DNA from: Paenarthrobacter sp. JL.01a
Lineage (GTDB): Bacteria > Actinomycetota > Actinomycetes > Actinomycetales > Micrococcaceae
Length of the DNA: 64,000 nucleotides
NCBI RefSeq assembly: GCF_025452095.1
Contig: NZ_CP104877.1
Span: 3,410,001 to 3,474,000, forward strand
Direction of reading: 5' to 3'
The position numbers were made by a program, and so were the translations under genes. A model generated the notes under the pieces. The model saw nothing but the letters and a program-made list of their open reading frames with translations, had not been told where the DNA came from and ran no database searches. This document shows, piece after piece, positions 8,425 to 17,201 of the stretch. The first letter of the stretch is position 1; the number at the start of each line of letters is the position of its first letter.

Positions 8425-9372
8425 ATGAATTACCACCGATCCGGCCACGCCAAGACCGCCACTCTCGCATCGCTTGCGCTGGCACTGACACTCACAGCCT
8501 GCGCACCAGCAACGCCGCGGGCCAGTACTGCTATCACCCCAGCATCAGAAGCCAGCACCCAGGCCCCGGCAACGGTGGCCGACCCGGAACAGGTACTGCC
8601 GACGCCAGAACCCAGTACCGCTGAAGAAACAGGTGCTCCCATCCTGCTGGCGGCACCTTTGCCCGCCAACGAGGGCCCGCTGCCACGGCAGGAAGCTGCC
8701 ACCATTCCGGCAGCGCCGGTCGCTGTTCCCCACACACCTGACGCCGCACCCCTTCCGCCTGCCACACCACTCGTCCCCGAGGTTGTTCCGGTCTCCCCGG
8801 TGGTTCCCTCCACACCTCACACTTCACTTGGTACTCCAGTGACTGGCACGTACACCTTCCCTGATGGGCACATTTCGTTTGATCTACCGGCGGGCTGGAG
8901 CGCAAAGATCGAGCAGGACGACTACAACGAAAATGCAAACCACCCTGGCGGCAAGGAGAACTCGCTGGCTGCCACTATCTTCGACGAAACCGGTGGCAAA
9001 GTCGCTCGCATCACCAGCGGAGGAACCGGTGGTCTGGTCGGTGGGCCGGTCAATCGCACCATCCTCGATGCCCAGGAACTCAGCGCGTTCGACAGCCGTG
9101 ATGGAGCTTCACACTTCGTCTTCGTGAGGGATGACTATCCCTTCCCTGAATTTCCGGTCCGCTACTACATGGGTGTTGTGTCTTCTTACTTCATGACAGA
9201 GGGTCCCGACAGCACCTCCGTGAACAGCTTCATGATCATGCCGAACGGGCTGGCTACCGCGGTAGCCGAGATCGACGCGTCCATGACGCCTGAAACCGCT
9301 GAAGCATGGATGAAAAGCGATCAATACGTCAAGCTGCGGGCACTGCTGACGAGCCTTCGCTACGCTGCCTGA
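8425..9372 (+). CDS. Pro/Ala-rich lipoprotein with C-terminal globular domain
   Basis: 315 residues from the ATG at 8425 (GGAAGGA upstream). The lipobox LTLTAC gives a lipid-anchored protein. Residues about 25-140 are a Pro/Ala/Thr-rich spacer suited to crossing the cell wall. The C-terminal ~170 residues form a compact domain beginning TGTYTFPDGHISFDLPAGWSAK, a pattern seen in uncharacterised actinobacterial surface lipoproteins. Followed by a strong hairpin, so probably monocistronic. Function unknown. Confidence 0.8.
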   Translation: MNYHRSGHAKTATLASLALALTLTACAPATPRASTAITPASEASTQAPATVADPEQVLPTPEPSTAEETGAPILLAAPLPANEGPLPRQEAATIPAAPVAVPHTPDAAPLPPATPLVPEVVPVSPVVPSTPHTSLGTPVTGTYTFPDGHISFDLPAGWSAKIEQDDYNENANHPGGKENSLAATIFDETGGKVARITSGGTGGLVGGPVNRTILDAQELSAFDSRDGASHFVFVRDDYPFPEFPVRYYMGVVSSYFMTEGPDSTSVNSFMIMPNGLATAVAEIDASMTPETAEAWMKSDQYVKLRALLTSLRYAA

Positions 9373-9387
9373 CCACCACCAGGTCCA

Positions 9388-9426
9388 GATACCCGGCACG
9401 CTCATTGGGGGAGCTTGCCGGGTATC
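9388..9426 (+). terminator. Terminator hairpin after lipoprotein gene
   Basis: GATACCCGGCA at 9388-9398 pairs perfectly with 9416-9426, with an inner GCTC/GAGC stem. It begins 15 bases after the stop codon. There is no U tract, as is frequent in actinobacterial terminators. Confidence 0.7.
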
Positions 9427-9556
9427 GCCGTGTTCCCAGGGTTACCGGAACAGAAAGCTGAAACTTTTTTCTCCGGTTATGTAAGAAACGCCGCTTCCCA
9501 GGACACTAAAGGGTTGACTCATCACATCGCACTAGCCCCGGGGGATCAGAACAAGG

Positions 9557-10063
9557 ATGTTGGCTACCAGAGAGCAGGAACTGATTGCTCTTCACGCTGA
9601 ACACTTCAGCCGCATCTACCAGTACATCGCGTACCGGATCAACGACCGCGAACGGGCCGAGGAATTAGCCAACGACGTGTTCCGTATCGTGTGGGAGAAG
9701 CAACCGCCGGAGCCGCCCGGTGTCGGATGGCTGATAGCTACGGCCAGGAATGTGCTCGGCAACGAATACAAAGGGCGGAGCCGTCGCGATCAACTTATGC
9801 ATCGTCTGGCTGAAGAAGCCCGGGTCCAGGCCGTCACCACCGACGACGATGAGCAGCAGGCCAGCGTTGCGGAGATTCTCTCCAAGCTCAAAGACCGGGA
9901 TCGGGAAATCCTGATGCTCTCCTACTGGGATGACCTGACCACCGCGGAACTGGCCGAAAGCCTTGGATGCACAGCCTCCGCTGCCGCGGTCAGGCTCCAC
10001 CGGGCGCGTAAAGCCTTTGCGAAAGCCGCACCACAACACCTCATGACAGAACGGGAAGTCTAA
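9557..10063 (+). CDS. ECF RNA polymerase sigma factor
   Basis: 168 residues with sigma region 2 (FSRIYQYIAYRINDRERAEELANDVFRIVWEK, VGWLIATARNVLGNEYKGRSRRDQL) and region 4 (LSKLKDRDREILMLSYWDDLTTAELAESLGCTASAAAVRLHRARKAF). The start ATG has AAGG immediately adjacent, so translation may begin slightly downstream. The next gene starts two bases after its stop and encodes a single-span membrane protein, the usual layout of an ECF sigma factor with its membrane anti-sigma factor. Confidence 0.93.
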   Translation: MLATREQELIALHAEHFSRIYQYIAYRINDRERAEELANDVFRIVWEKQPPEPPGVGWLIATARNVLGNEYKGRSRRDQLMHRLAEEARVQAVTTDDDEQQASVAEILSKLKDRDREILMLSYWDDLTTAELAESLGCTASAAAVRLHRARKAFAKAAPQHLMTEREV

Positions 10064-10065
10064 CC

Positions 10066-10941
10066 ATGGACCGCATCGAACAACTCATGAAAAATGCCAA
10101 ACCAAACGTGCCCGAACCCGGCACCACGCCCGGTGTCCTGCCGGGCCGGTCGCATGTCTTCTCCGATGACCCCAACCTCGTTTCCCTCGCCGGCCGCACC
10201 TCCCGCCGGACCGGCTGGGCGGCGACAGCCGGCGTCGTCCTGGCCGCTGCCGCCGTCGTCGGTGCTGTCGTTGTAGCAGACAATCTTGTCCCGCAATCGG
10301 CCCCGGCACCGGCCACTACCGACACCCCGAGCATCACGGCCACCCCCACGCCGACAGCCTCTCCGACGGTCACCCCTTCCGCGACGGCCAGCCCCACACC
10401 AACAACGACCCCAACCGAAACCCCGGTATGGACCCCTTCTCCGACCTCGACCACGGTTATCACCCCGCCCCCGCCACCGGCCACGGTACCGCCGACCACC
10501 GCGCCTGCAGGACCCGCCGCAGGAGCATGCACCCCGGACAGTATCGACATCCGGCGGAACGACCAAGTCCGGGCGATCAAGCCCATCCCGGCCAATGAGC
10601 AGCAGTACTACACCGTCCTCGGCTGTGCTGAAGGCTGGCTCGCATACGCCATCTCAGACGAGGGGATCAGGGCCATCGGCCTGGACGGCGGCAACGCCTG
10701 GTACAGGATTGCCAGGCTCCAGGGCAACGGAAGATACCTGGATGAGTACGGGCAGGTGTATTCCAGCGTCCACAACTGGGAATTCCACTCACTCGCCCTG
10801 CAAAACGACCCCAACAATAAATTCACCACGGCCCAACAGTCCATGGACCACGAGTTTGAAACCAACGGCATCCCCGTCCGGCTCAGGACACAGCTCGTCG
10901 GCCCCGGCCCCGCCGCTCCAACGGGAACCAGTACCCAGTGA
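10066..10941 (+). CDS. Membrane protein paired with ECF sigma (putative anti-sigma)
   Basis: 291 residues: a cytosolic ~48 residues with MDRIEQLMKNAKPNVPEPG, one membrane span (about 49-70, VVLAAAAVVGAVVVADN), a long Thr/Pro-rich extracellular spacer (about 75-150) and a C-terminal domain with paired Cys (GACTPDS, VLGCAEGWLAYA). It is coupled to the sigma gene by a two-base gap. A short cytosolic head plus a single span fits anti-sigma or sensor proteins, although no zinc-binding HxxxCxxC motif is visible. The extracellular domain may sense envelope state. Confidence 0.75.
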   Translation: MDRIEQLMKNAKPNVPEPGTTPGVLPGRSHVFSDDPNLVSLAGRTSRRTGWAATAGVVLAAAAVVGAVVVADNLVPQSAPAPATTDTPSITATPTPTASPTVTPSATASPTPTTTPTETPVWTPSPTSTTVITPPPPPATVPPTTAPAGPAAGACTPDSIDIRRNDQVRAIKPIPANEQQYYTVLGCAEGWLAYAISDEGIRAIGLDGGNAWYRIARLQGNGRYLDEYGQVYSSVHNWEFHSLALQNDPNNKFTTAQQSMDHEFETNGIPVRLRTQLVGPGPAAPTGTSTQ

Positions 10942-11051
10942 ACGGCCCCTCCTCACAAAAGGGTTTTGGTCCATATCCAAATAGCAAGTAACCTTACGAC
11001 CTATTGATGTCTGCCGCTTCGGGCGGTGGAGGTAGGCGGGAGGAGAACGCG

Positions 11052-11807
11052 TTGCCGATGTGGTTGCAGGCCCTGATGTGGGGAACGATCGCCGGAGGCG
11101 CCTTGGTGCTCGGTGCGGCGTTGTCGTGGAAGTGGACGATCCCGCCAAAGATCGTGTCTTCGGTGATGTCATTCGGCGCCGGTGTCCTAATCTCCGCCTT
11201 GGCCTTTGACCTCGTGGATGAAGCGGCCAGCGGTGGTGGGCTCTGGCCGACGGTCACCGGTTTTCTGGCTGGCGCCGTGGTCTATGTTGGCGCGAACTTC
11301 TTGCTGGCCCGACGGGGAGCAAAACATCGGAAGCGCTCCGGTGACCGGCAACCAAGCGAGGCCGAGTCCCCAGGCAGCGGGACAGCAATCGCTGTCGGCG
11401 CACTCCTGGACGGCATCCCCGAGTCAGTAGTCCTGGGCCTCGGCCTGATCACCGGCGGCGCAGTCAGCCCTGCGATGCTTGCTGCGGTGTTTATCTCCAA
11501 TGTCCCGGAGGGGCTCTCCAGTACCGCTGGGATGAAGAAATCCGGACGCAGCGCGGCATACGTATTCGGCGTATGGGGCGGAATCGCGGTGCTGTGCGGT
11601 ATCTCTTCCCTGATCGGGTTCACAGCGCTGGAGAGCGCCCCGGCCGGGGTGGTCGCTTTCATCACTGCCACGGCGGCAGGGGCAATTCTGGCCATGCTTG
11701 CGGACACGATGATTCCCGAGGCCTTTGAAGAGCACCACTTGCTGAGCGGACTCATCGCGTCAGTCGGTTTTCTGACGGCTTTCACCGTCAGCGAGATGGG
11801 CGGCTGA
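11052..11807 (+). CDS. ZIP-family metal transporter
   Basis: About 251 residues, eight predicted membrane spans. Signature metal-site helices are visible: GALLDGIPESVVLGLGL and FISNVPEGLSST, the HNxxE/NxPEG-like pair of ZIP proteins, with a variable hydrophilic loop (KHRKRSGDRQPSEAES) between spans 3 and 4. A TTG start at 11052 is preferred because GGGAGGAG lies six bases upstream; ATG 11058 and ATG 11007 are alternatives. Likely imports or equilibrates Zn/Fe-type divalent metals across the membrane. The first site has D instead of the usual His, as in several bacterial ZIP-like proteins. Confidence 0.85.
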   Translation: MPMWLQALMWGTIAGGALVLGAALSWKWTIPPKIVSSVMSFGAGVLISALAFDLVDEAASGGGLWPTVTGFLAGAVVYVGANFLLARRGAKHRKRSGDRQPSEAESPGSGTAIAVGALLDGIPESVVLGLGLITGGAVSPAMLAAVFISNVPEGLSSTAGMKKSGRSAAYVFGVWGGIAVLCGISSLIGFTALESAPAGVVAFITATAAGAILAMLADTMIPEAFEEHHLLSGLIASVGFLTAFTVSEMGG

Positions 11808-11979
11808 CCACCGGGCGCCGACAGTCCAACGGAGGTGACGCGACCGCCGTCGACCGTCGACGCCAACCCGTCGTGTAACCCTCTTGTAACCCCCTCCGAC
11901 CTTTACTTGTGACGTGGGCCACTTTCCAGCCAATGACGTGCCGGATGGTGTCCCCTCGCCAGCAACGGAAAGAGGAATC

Positions 11980-13770
11980 ATGCCTGACACAGCCAACGGT
12001 GCGGTGGAAGCCTGGTTAACGCAGTTCGACGACGCTCTGCGCAGCCAGGACATCCACGCCGTATTGGAACTCTTCGAAGACGAATCGTATTGGCGCGACT
12101 TCGTCTCCTTCACCTGGAATCTCAAGACCCTCGAGGGCAAGGACGCCATCAAGGACATGCTGGAAGCCGTTCTCGCAGACGTCCAGCCTGCCCAGTGGAC
12201 CTTGGTCGAAAACGCCACGGGCGACGCCGCCAACCCCGAAGCCTGGGTGAATTTCGAAACACTGCAAGGAAGGGGCTATGCACACCTGCGGCTCCGCCAC
12301 GGCAAATGTTGGACCCTCCTGACCACCATGCAGGAGCTCAAGGGCTTCGAAGAAAAGAAGGGACCCAACCGCGAACAAGGGGTCACCCACAGCATCGAAA
12401 AAGGCCGGAAATCCTGGCTGGAACGCAAAGAGGAGGAGGCTGCCCGCCTCGGCTACGAGGACCAGCCGTACGCGGTGGTCATCGGCGGCGGCCAAGGCGG
12501 CATTGGACTTGGCGCGCGGCTTCGCCGGCTGGGCGTGCCCACCATCATCGTGGACAAGAACGCCCGCCCCGGCGACGCCTGGCGCAACCGGTACAAGTCC
12601 CTGCACCTGCACGACCCCGTCTGGTATGACCACTTGCCGTACCTGAACTTCCCCGACGACTGGCCCGTGTTTGCAGCCAAGGACAAGATCGGCGACTGGC
12701 TGGAGCACTACACCTCCATCATGGAACTCAATTACTGGTCCAACACCGAATGCACCAAGGCGCGTTGGGACGAGAAGAGCGGCACCTGGGAGGTCAATGT
12801 CATTCGCGACGGCGAACGGGTCACCTTGCGTCCCCGGCAACTCGTCTTCGCGCTCGGCGTTTCCGGCTACCCGAACATCCCAGTCTTCGACGGCGCCGAG
12901 ACCTTCCTCGGTGAGCAATACCATTCCTCCAAGCATCCTGGCGGCGGTGACTGGACCGGCAAGAAGGCCGTGGTCATCGGCTCCAACAACTCGGCCCACG
13001 ATATCTGCGCCGATCTCTGGGAGCACGGCGCCGACGTCACCATGGTCCAACGCTCATCCACCCACATCGCCCGGAGCGAATCGCTGATGGACCTTGCCCT
13101 TGGGGACCTCTACTCCGAACGGGCACTGGCCAACGGCGTGACCACCGAGAAGGCCGACCTCCTGTTCGCCTCGCTCCCCTACCGCATCCTCCCGGCCGCG
13201 CAGGTGCCGGTGTACCAAGAGATGGCAAAGCGCGACGCCGACTTTTACTCCCAGCTCGAAGCCGCCGGATTTGAGCTGGACTTCGGAGTTGACGGTTCGG
13301 GCCTGTTCCTCAAGTACCTGCGACGCGGCTCCGGCTACTACATCGACGTCGGCGCTTCTCAGCTGATCATCGACGGTCGGGTGAAACTCGCCAACGGCCA
13401 GGTCAGCAAAATCACCGGGAACGCCGTGATCATGGACAACGGCGACGAACTCGAAGCCGACGTCATCATCTACGCCACCGGCTATGGCTCCATGAACGGC
13501 TGGCTCGCGGACCTCGTCTCCCCCGAAGTAGCAGATCAGGTGGGCAAGTGCTGGGGCTACGGCTCCGACACCCCCAAAGATCCAGGCCCATGGGAGGGCG
13601 AACTGCGCAACATGTGGAAGCCCACCAATGTTGAGAACCTTTGGATCCACGGCGGGAACCTGCATCAGAGCAGGCACTACTCCAAGTACCTGGCCCTGCA
13701 GCTCAAGGCCCGAATGGAGGGATTGCCCACCCCCGTGTACAGCCTGCAGCCATCCCACCACACGCGCTAA
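11980..13770 (+). CDS. NTF2-like domain fused to flavin-containing monooxygenase
   Basis: 596 residues from ATG 11980 (AAAGAGGAAT upstream). Residues 1-130 are an NTF2/SnoaL-like domain; 160-590 are a flavin-dependent monooxygenase with FAD motif GGGQGG (169-174), an FLGEQYHSSKH block resembling the FMO signature (309-319) and NADPH motif GSNNSA (334-339). Such enzymes insert one O atom into heteroatom or ketone substrates (Baeyer-Villiger type possible). It is followed after nine bases by a zinc alcohol dehydrogenase gene, suggesting joint oxidation of an alcohol or ketone substrate. The substrate is unknown. Confidence 0.88.
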   Translation: MPDTANGAVEAWLTQFDDALRSQDIHAVLELFEDESYWRDFVSFTWNLKTLEGKDAIKDMLEAVLADVQPAQWTLVENATGDAANPEAWVNFETLQGRGYAHLRLRHGKCWTLLTTMQELKGFEEKKGPNREQGVTHSIEKGRKSWLERKEEEAARLGYEDQPYAVVIGGGQGGIGLGARLRRLGVPTIIVDKNARPGDAWRNRYKSLHLHDPVWYDHLPYLNFPDDWPVFAAKDKIGDWLEHYTSIMELNYWSNTECTKARWDEKSGTWEVNVIRDGERVTLRPRQLVFALGVSGYPNIPVFDGAETFLGEQYHSSKHPGGGDWTGKKAVVIGSNNSAHDICADLWEHGADVTMVQRSSTHIARSESLMDLALGDLYSERALANGVTTEKADLLFASLPYRILPAAQVPVYQEMAKRDADFYSQLEAAGFELDFGVDGSGLFLKYLRRGSGYYIDVGASQLIIDGRVKLANGQVSKITGNAVIMDNGDELEADVIIYATGYGSMNGWLADLVSPEVADQVGKCWGYGSDTPKDPGPWEGELRNMWKPTNVENLWIHGGNLHQSRHYSKYLALQLKARMEGLPTPVYSLQPSHHTR

Positions 13771-13779
13771 GGAGCAACT

Positions 13780-14637
13780 TTGAAAGCAGCACGATTTCAC
13801 GCCCGGAACGACATAAGGATCGACGACGTCGACGAGCCGCAGGTGCGGCCCGGCAGCGTCAAGATTCAAGTCGCTTGGTGCGGCATCTGTGGAACCGATC
13901 TCCACGAGTTCCTCGAAGGCCCCATCTTCGTACCCTCACCGGGGCACCCCCATCCCCTGTCACAGGAAGAAGCACCGGTGACCATGGGACACGAATTTTC
14001 GGGGACCATCGTGGAGCTTGGAGATGGCGTTCAGGCTCTTGAAGTCGGCGACAACGTCGTGGTGGAGCCTTACTTCGTCTGCGATGAGTGCCCGCCCTGC
14101 AAAGCCGGCAATTACCACCTCTGCACCAAGATGGGCTTCATTGGGCTCTCCGGCGGAGGCGGCGGCCTGGGGAGCATGGTGGTGGTCGACACCCGGTGGG
14201 TCCACAAAATCGGCGACATTCCACTGGACGAAGCGGCCCTGATCGAGCCGCTGTCCGTAGCCCATCACGCCGTGACGCGCAGTGGGGCAAAAGCGGGCGA
14301 TGTCGCCCTGGTGGGCGGCTCCGGACCCATCGGATTGCTGACGGCGGCCGTTCTGAAAAGCCAGGGGGTCACCACCGTCATCAGTGAACTCAGTGAAGCC
14401 CGAAAGGAAAAGGCGATCTCCAGCGGGGTTGCAGATCTTGTGATTGATCCCAGCCAGGAGGATCTTCAGGTCCGGATCCTGGAGCTCACCGACGGCGTAG
14501 GCGCGGACGTGGCCGGAAAGGTTGACCTCAAGCCCTTCATCACGGGCAGGATCGCGTTGAAGGAACTGGTGGAAAAGGGTTTCAACACCCTGATCCACCA
14601 CAATGACACGGCGGTGAAGATCCTCGTACATCCGTGA
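13780..14637 (+). CDS. Zinc alcohol dehydrogenase (butanediol dehydrogenase-like), internally deleted
   Basis: 285 residues from a TTG with AAGGAG six bases upstream. The N-terminal catalytic half is intact: CGICGTD (Cys 37), GHE (71-72), structural Cys 101/104/107/115. The Rossmann entry VGGSGPIGLL is present. The sequence then jumps at residue 245 from LTDGVGADVA directly to GKVDLKPFITGRI. In 2,3-butanediol dehydrogenase relatives about 65 residues of the nucleotide-binding fold normally lie between these blocks (family length near 350). The reading frame is kept, so this looks like an in-frame deletion; the product is probably inactive or altered. In an operon with the monooxygenase. Confidence 0.8.
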   Translation: MKAARFHARNDIRIDDVDEPQVRPGSVKIQVAWCGICGTDLHEFLEGPIFVPSPGHPHPLSQEEAPVTMGHEFSGTIVELGDGVQALEVGDNVVVEPYFVCDECPPCKAGNYHLCTKMGFIGLSGGGGGLGSMVVVDTRWVHKIGDIPLDEAALIEPLSVAHHAVTRSGAKAGDVALVGGSGPIGLLTAAVLKSQGVTTVISELSEARKEKAISSGVADLVIDPSQEDLQVRILELTDGVGADVAGKVDLKPFITGRIALKELVEKGFNTLIHHNDTAVKILVHP

Positions 14638-15271
14638 TGGTTGCTGGCCGTTCCCACCGTCGGGCGGGCTTGAGTTGCTCCCGGAGTAGATTCAGGCCAT
14701 CCCGGATGCGGGACTTGACGGTGGGAAGCGGTTTCGAAAGGCTTTCAGCGACCTCACGGTAGGTGAGGGGGCCGAAATATGCCAGGACAATCGCCTCGCG
14801 TTGCAGCGGTGACAGTGCTGCCAGCGAGTCCATGAGTTGCAGCGATTCCATGCGGTCCAAGGAGGACGTTGCGACCTCGTCATAGGGGCGGGTGTACGAG
14901 GCTGTTGCCCATCGTGCGTTGCGGTCGGTACTGCTTTGCTGCGAGCGCACCCTGTCCACAGCTTTGCGGTGGGCGATCGTCAGCAGCCAGGTAGTCGGGC
15001 TTCCCCGTCCAGGATCGTATGCCGCCGCGTGCCGCCACACCATAATGAAGACTTCCTGGGTCACTTCCTCGCTGAGGCCCGGGTCGACTACTACACGGCG
15101 CACCATCCCGAACACGCGGGGCGAGGTGCGCCGATAGAACTCCGTGAAAGCCTCATGGCTTCCCTGCCCGGTTTCCCGAAGCAGCCCGCCGAGATCAAGG
15201 GTGCCGCAGTGAGCCACCCGTCCGCCCTGCGGCGCGGAGGTGCCGTCCAGGGTAGATCGGGTGCAGTCCAT
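14582..15271 (-). CDS. SigK-like ECF sigma factor
   Basis: Region 2 (EAFTEFYRRTSPRVFGMVRRVVVDPGLSEEVTQEVFIMVWRHAAAYDPGRGSPTTWLLTIAHRKAVDRVRS, summarised from residues ~25-95) and region 4 (LSPLQREAIVLAYFGPLTYREVAESL) match the SigK/SigL-type ECF group. ATG 15271 (229 aa) is a cautious start; the frame is open to 15388. Its last 18 codons overlap the 3' end of the convergent dehydrogenase gene and encode an unusual Cys-rich tail (SSPPCHCGGSGC), hinting that the original stop was lost. No anti-sigma gene lies beside it. Confidence 0.85.
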   Translation of the reverse strand: MDCTRSTLDGTSAPQGGRVAHCGTLDLGGLLRETGQGSHEAFTEFYRRTSPRVFGMVRRVVVDPGLSEEVTQEVFIMVWRHAAAYDPGRGSPTTWLLTIAHRKAVDRVRSQQSSTDRNARWATASYTRPYDEVATSSLDRMESLQLMDSLAALSPLQREAIVLAYFGPLTYREVAESLSKPLPTVKSRIRDGLNLLREQLKPARRWERPATITDVRGSSPPCHCGGSGC

Positions 15272-15405
15272 GCGGCTGCCGGTGTGGTCGTCGATTTCAT
15301 CCGGGACGTTGAAGGGCCCAGGCGGTGGGACTTCGATGAAAGTAACCAAGACACTCACGACTCCGGGGCTAAGCAACGTCAGGAACATTCGTAAGCATAC
15401 ATATA

Positions 15406-15432
15406 ACTAGAATAACTAGCTAGTTTTCCTAG
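15406..15432. promoter_or_regulatory. AT-rich CTAG cluster upstream of ECF sigma gene
   Basis: Four CTAG tetranucleotides occur in 27 bases, including the perfect palindrome AACTAGCTAGTT (15414-15425), inside the only AT-rich patch between the regulator and sigma genes. CTAG is rare in most bacteria, so clustering suggests an operator or promoter element for the sigma gene. Which protein binds is unknown. Confidence 0.4.
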
Positions 15433-15471
15433 CGAAATCTATTTATTCACCGACGCCACCTTGGACCTCGG

Positions 15472-16758
15472 CTAGGCTCCGAACTCGCGATCCTTCCGGG
15501 CCATCCGTGCCTGCAGCAATCCAAGGCGTGGATCATTGCCGACAGCTGCTCCGCCCGCAGCCCACGCATGGAAGTCATCGGCCCCCATGTCGGTGGAACA
15601 CCAACGCAGCATGAGGTCCCGGTTGCCACTGGCCCGCACGGAGGCGCCGACTGCTGCGTTGAGTTCGTCGCGGAGGAGCTCGATCGCGAGGTTGCCCGAA
15701 CGCGCAAGAAGCGGTGCTCTGTAGACCTCCAGCGCCATTCCAACCCGCCCAGCCCGCAAATGCCCAGTCACCGTGGAAACGTCCGTGACCACCTCCATGC
15801 CGGCCGCGAAACGATAGGGATTGGCCTCCACGACCTTCCCCAGGGCCGCACGGATCCGGTGCATCTCCGTGCGTACCGACGCGGCCGCGCCGTCCTCACC
15901 ATGCACGTGATAGGCCAGTTCCTCAGCGCTCCAGCCGCCCGAACGCGAGGCCAGCAAAGCCAGGATTTCCGCCCGGCGGAGCGTCAACGGTTGGCGTGCA
16001 CCGCCGTCGACCTCTGCTGTTGGCGTGTCCCCCAAAAGGTTCAGTTTCAGCGTGGCGGGCGGACCGTCTCCCGCGCTGACAGCCGGCATACTGGACCGCA
16101 GCAGCTCCTCGGCCAGGCGGACAGCGCAACGCACCATGCGAAGACTGTCCGGGGTGACGGTGTTGATTGGCCCGGAGACGTCCAGGATCCCGAGGATCCG
16201 GCTGGTGCGTGGGTCGCGGATGGGCGAGGCCGTGCAGGCCCACTCGTGATGGGAACGGACAAGGTGCTCGGCGGAGAGCAGTTGCGCCGGCGCTCCTGTA
16301 ATAAGGGCTTCACTAATGGCATTGGTGCCGATTCCCGACTCCGACCAGTCTGCGCCCTCAATGAATTCCAGAGAATCGGCCTGCTGCAAAGCATGGCTGC
16401 TGCCCACGCGCCACAGCACCTCGCCTTGATGGTCCGTAACGATCAGAAGGTGCCTGCCGTGCGGGGTTTCGTCGGCGAGGAGTTGCGTGAGCGCTGGTAT
16501 CACGGGCGCCAACGGATGACCGGCGCCGAGCGTGCGGGCCTCATCCACCTCGTGCCGGCGCAACGGACTGTGCCGCTCAGGGTTGATGCCCAGCGCAATC
16601 GATCGCTGCCACGACTCCAACAACGACGTCGGGATGCGGGGATCCGGATGGCCGGAAATGGTGGCTTCGTGGGCTTTGCGGAGAATGCGGGCGTACTCGG
16701 AGGGAGCGGACAGCCTCAGGCCATCAACGCGCGCTGCATCAGCAGTGACACTTGGCAT
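15472..16758 (-). CDS. GAF-domain transcriptional regulator (AcoR-like sensor half)
   Basis: 428 residues. The N-terminal ~230 residues resemble the sensor part of AcoR-type activators: RILRKAHEATISG, RIPTSLLESWQRSIALGINPE, and the GAF block GVLW..GADWSESGIGTNAI with SPIRDPRTSRILGILDVSGP. Instead of a sigma-54 ATPase, the C-terminal part (about 250-350) carries a winged-helix-like region, LTLRRAEILALLASRSGGWSAEELAYHVHGE, typical of actinobacterial members. Such regulators usually control nearby alcohol or aldehyde dehydrogenase genes, so the dehydrogenase operon at 11980-14637 is the likely target. Confidence 0.85.
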   Translation of the reverse strand: MPSVTADAARVDGLRLSAPSEYARILRKAHEATISGHPDPRIPTSLLESWQRSIALGINPERHSPLRRHEVDEARTLGAGHPLAPVIPALTQLLADETPHGRHLLIVTDHQGEVLWRVGSSHALQQADSLEFIEGADWSESGIGTNAISEALITGAPAQLLSAEHLVRSHHEWACTASPIRDPRTSRILGILDVSGPINTVTPDSLRMVRCAVRLAEELLRSSMPAVSAGDGPPATLKLNLLGDTPTAEVDGGARQPLTLRRAEILALLASRSGGWSAEELAYHVHGEDGAAASVRTEMHRIRAALGKVVEANPYRFAAGMEVVTDVSTVTGHLRAGRVGMALEVYRAPLLARSGNLAIELLRDELNAAVGASVRASGNRDLMLRWCSTDMGADDFHAWAAGGAAVGNDPRLGLLQARMARKDREFGA

Positions 16759-17118
16759 GCAGATTCCTCCAACTCACCATCGAATTGCCGGACCACGTTC
16801 AGGGGCGTGCGCCGCCCCTCCAGTGTAAACCGGGCTGCTTCCTGCTGTGTTGCGGGTCACAAAGGCAGCGGCTACGGAATCTCCCCACGAATGGCGACAC
16901 GATTCCGCCACAATACGCACTGCATTTGTGTGAGGCTGTCCGATTTATGGGGGACGGGGGACGGCCGCAGTTGGGGTGGCTGGAGCCTCGCCAACCAATC
17001 ACGAAGCACCGGCTGGCCTTTGGACGACGAAGCCAGCGGTGCCTTTGGCTGCTTTCCCCCCTTCCCCAGCAGCAGCCAGTGTGGCCGGCCTGACTGAAGA
17101 CGCCCTCAGGTCCGGCCA
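16759..17118. other. Intergenic region, divergent promoters
   Basis: A 360-base non-coding interval between the GAF regulator (minus) and the lipoprotein gene (plus). No frame has family character. Short GAATC/GATTC repeats near 16876-16911 could be regulator sites, but I cannot support a precise call. Confidence 0.4.
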
Positions 17119-17166
17119 CACAGCCAATGGCTGTGACTTGACTCCAGTGGCTGTATTCTCTATGTG
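17119..17166 (+). promoter_or_regulatory. Palindrome plus promoter of beta-propeller lipoprotein
   Basis: CACAGCCA-A-TGGCTGTG (17119-17135) is a perfect 8-bp inverted repeat directly upstream of a promoter-like TTGACT (17138-17143), a 17-base spacer and TATGTG (17161-17166). The gene begins at 17202. The palindrome location suggests an operator or activator site. Confidence 0.5.
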
Positions 17167-17201
17167 AGCCACGTCTCGATGGCCTTTTTTCTGGGGGATC
17201 T

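Noticed and set aside
11007..11051. Upstream start of the ZIP gene
   Set aside because: The first 16 residues are Gly/Arg-rich and the best ribosome site precedes the TTG at 11052.
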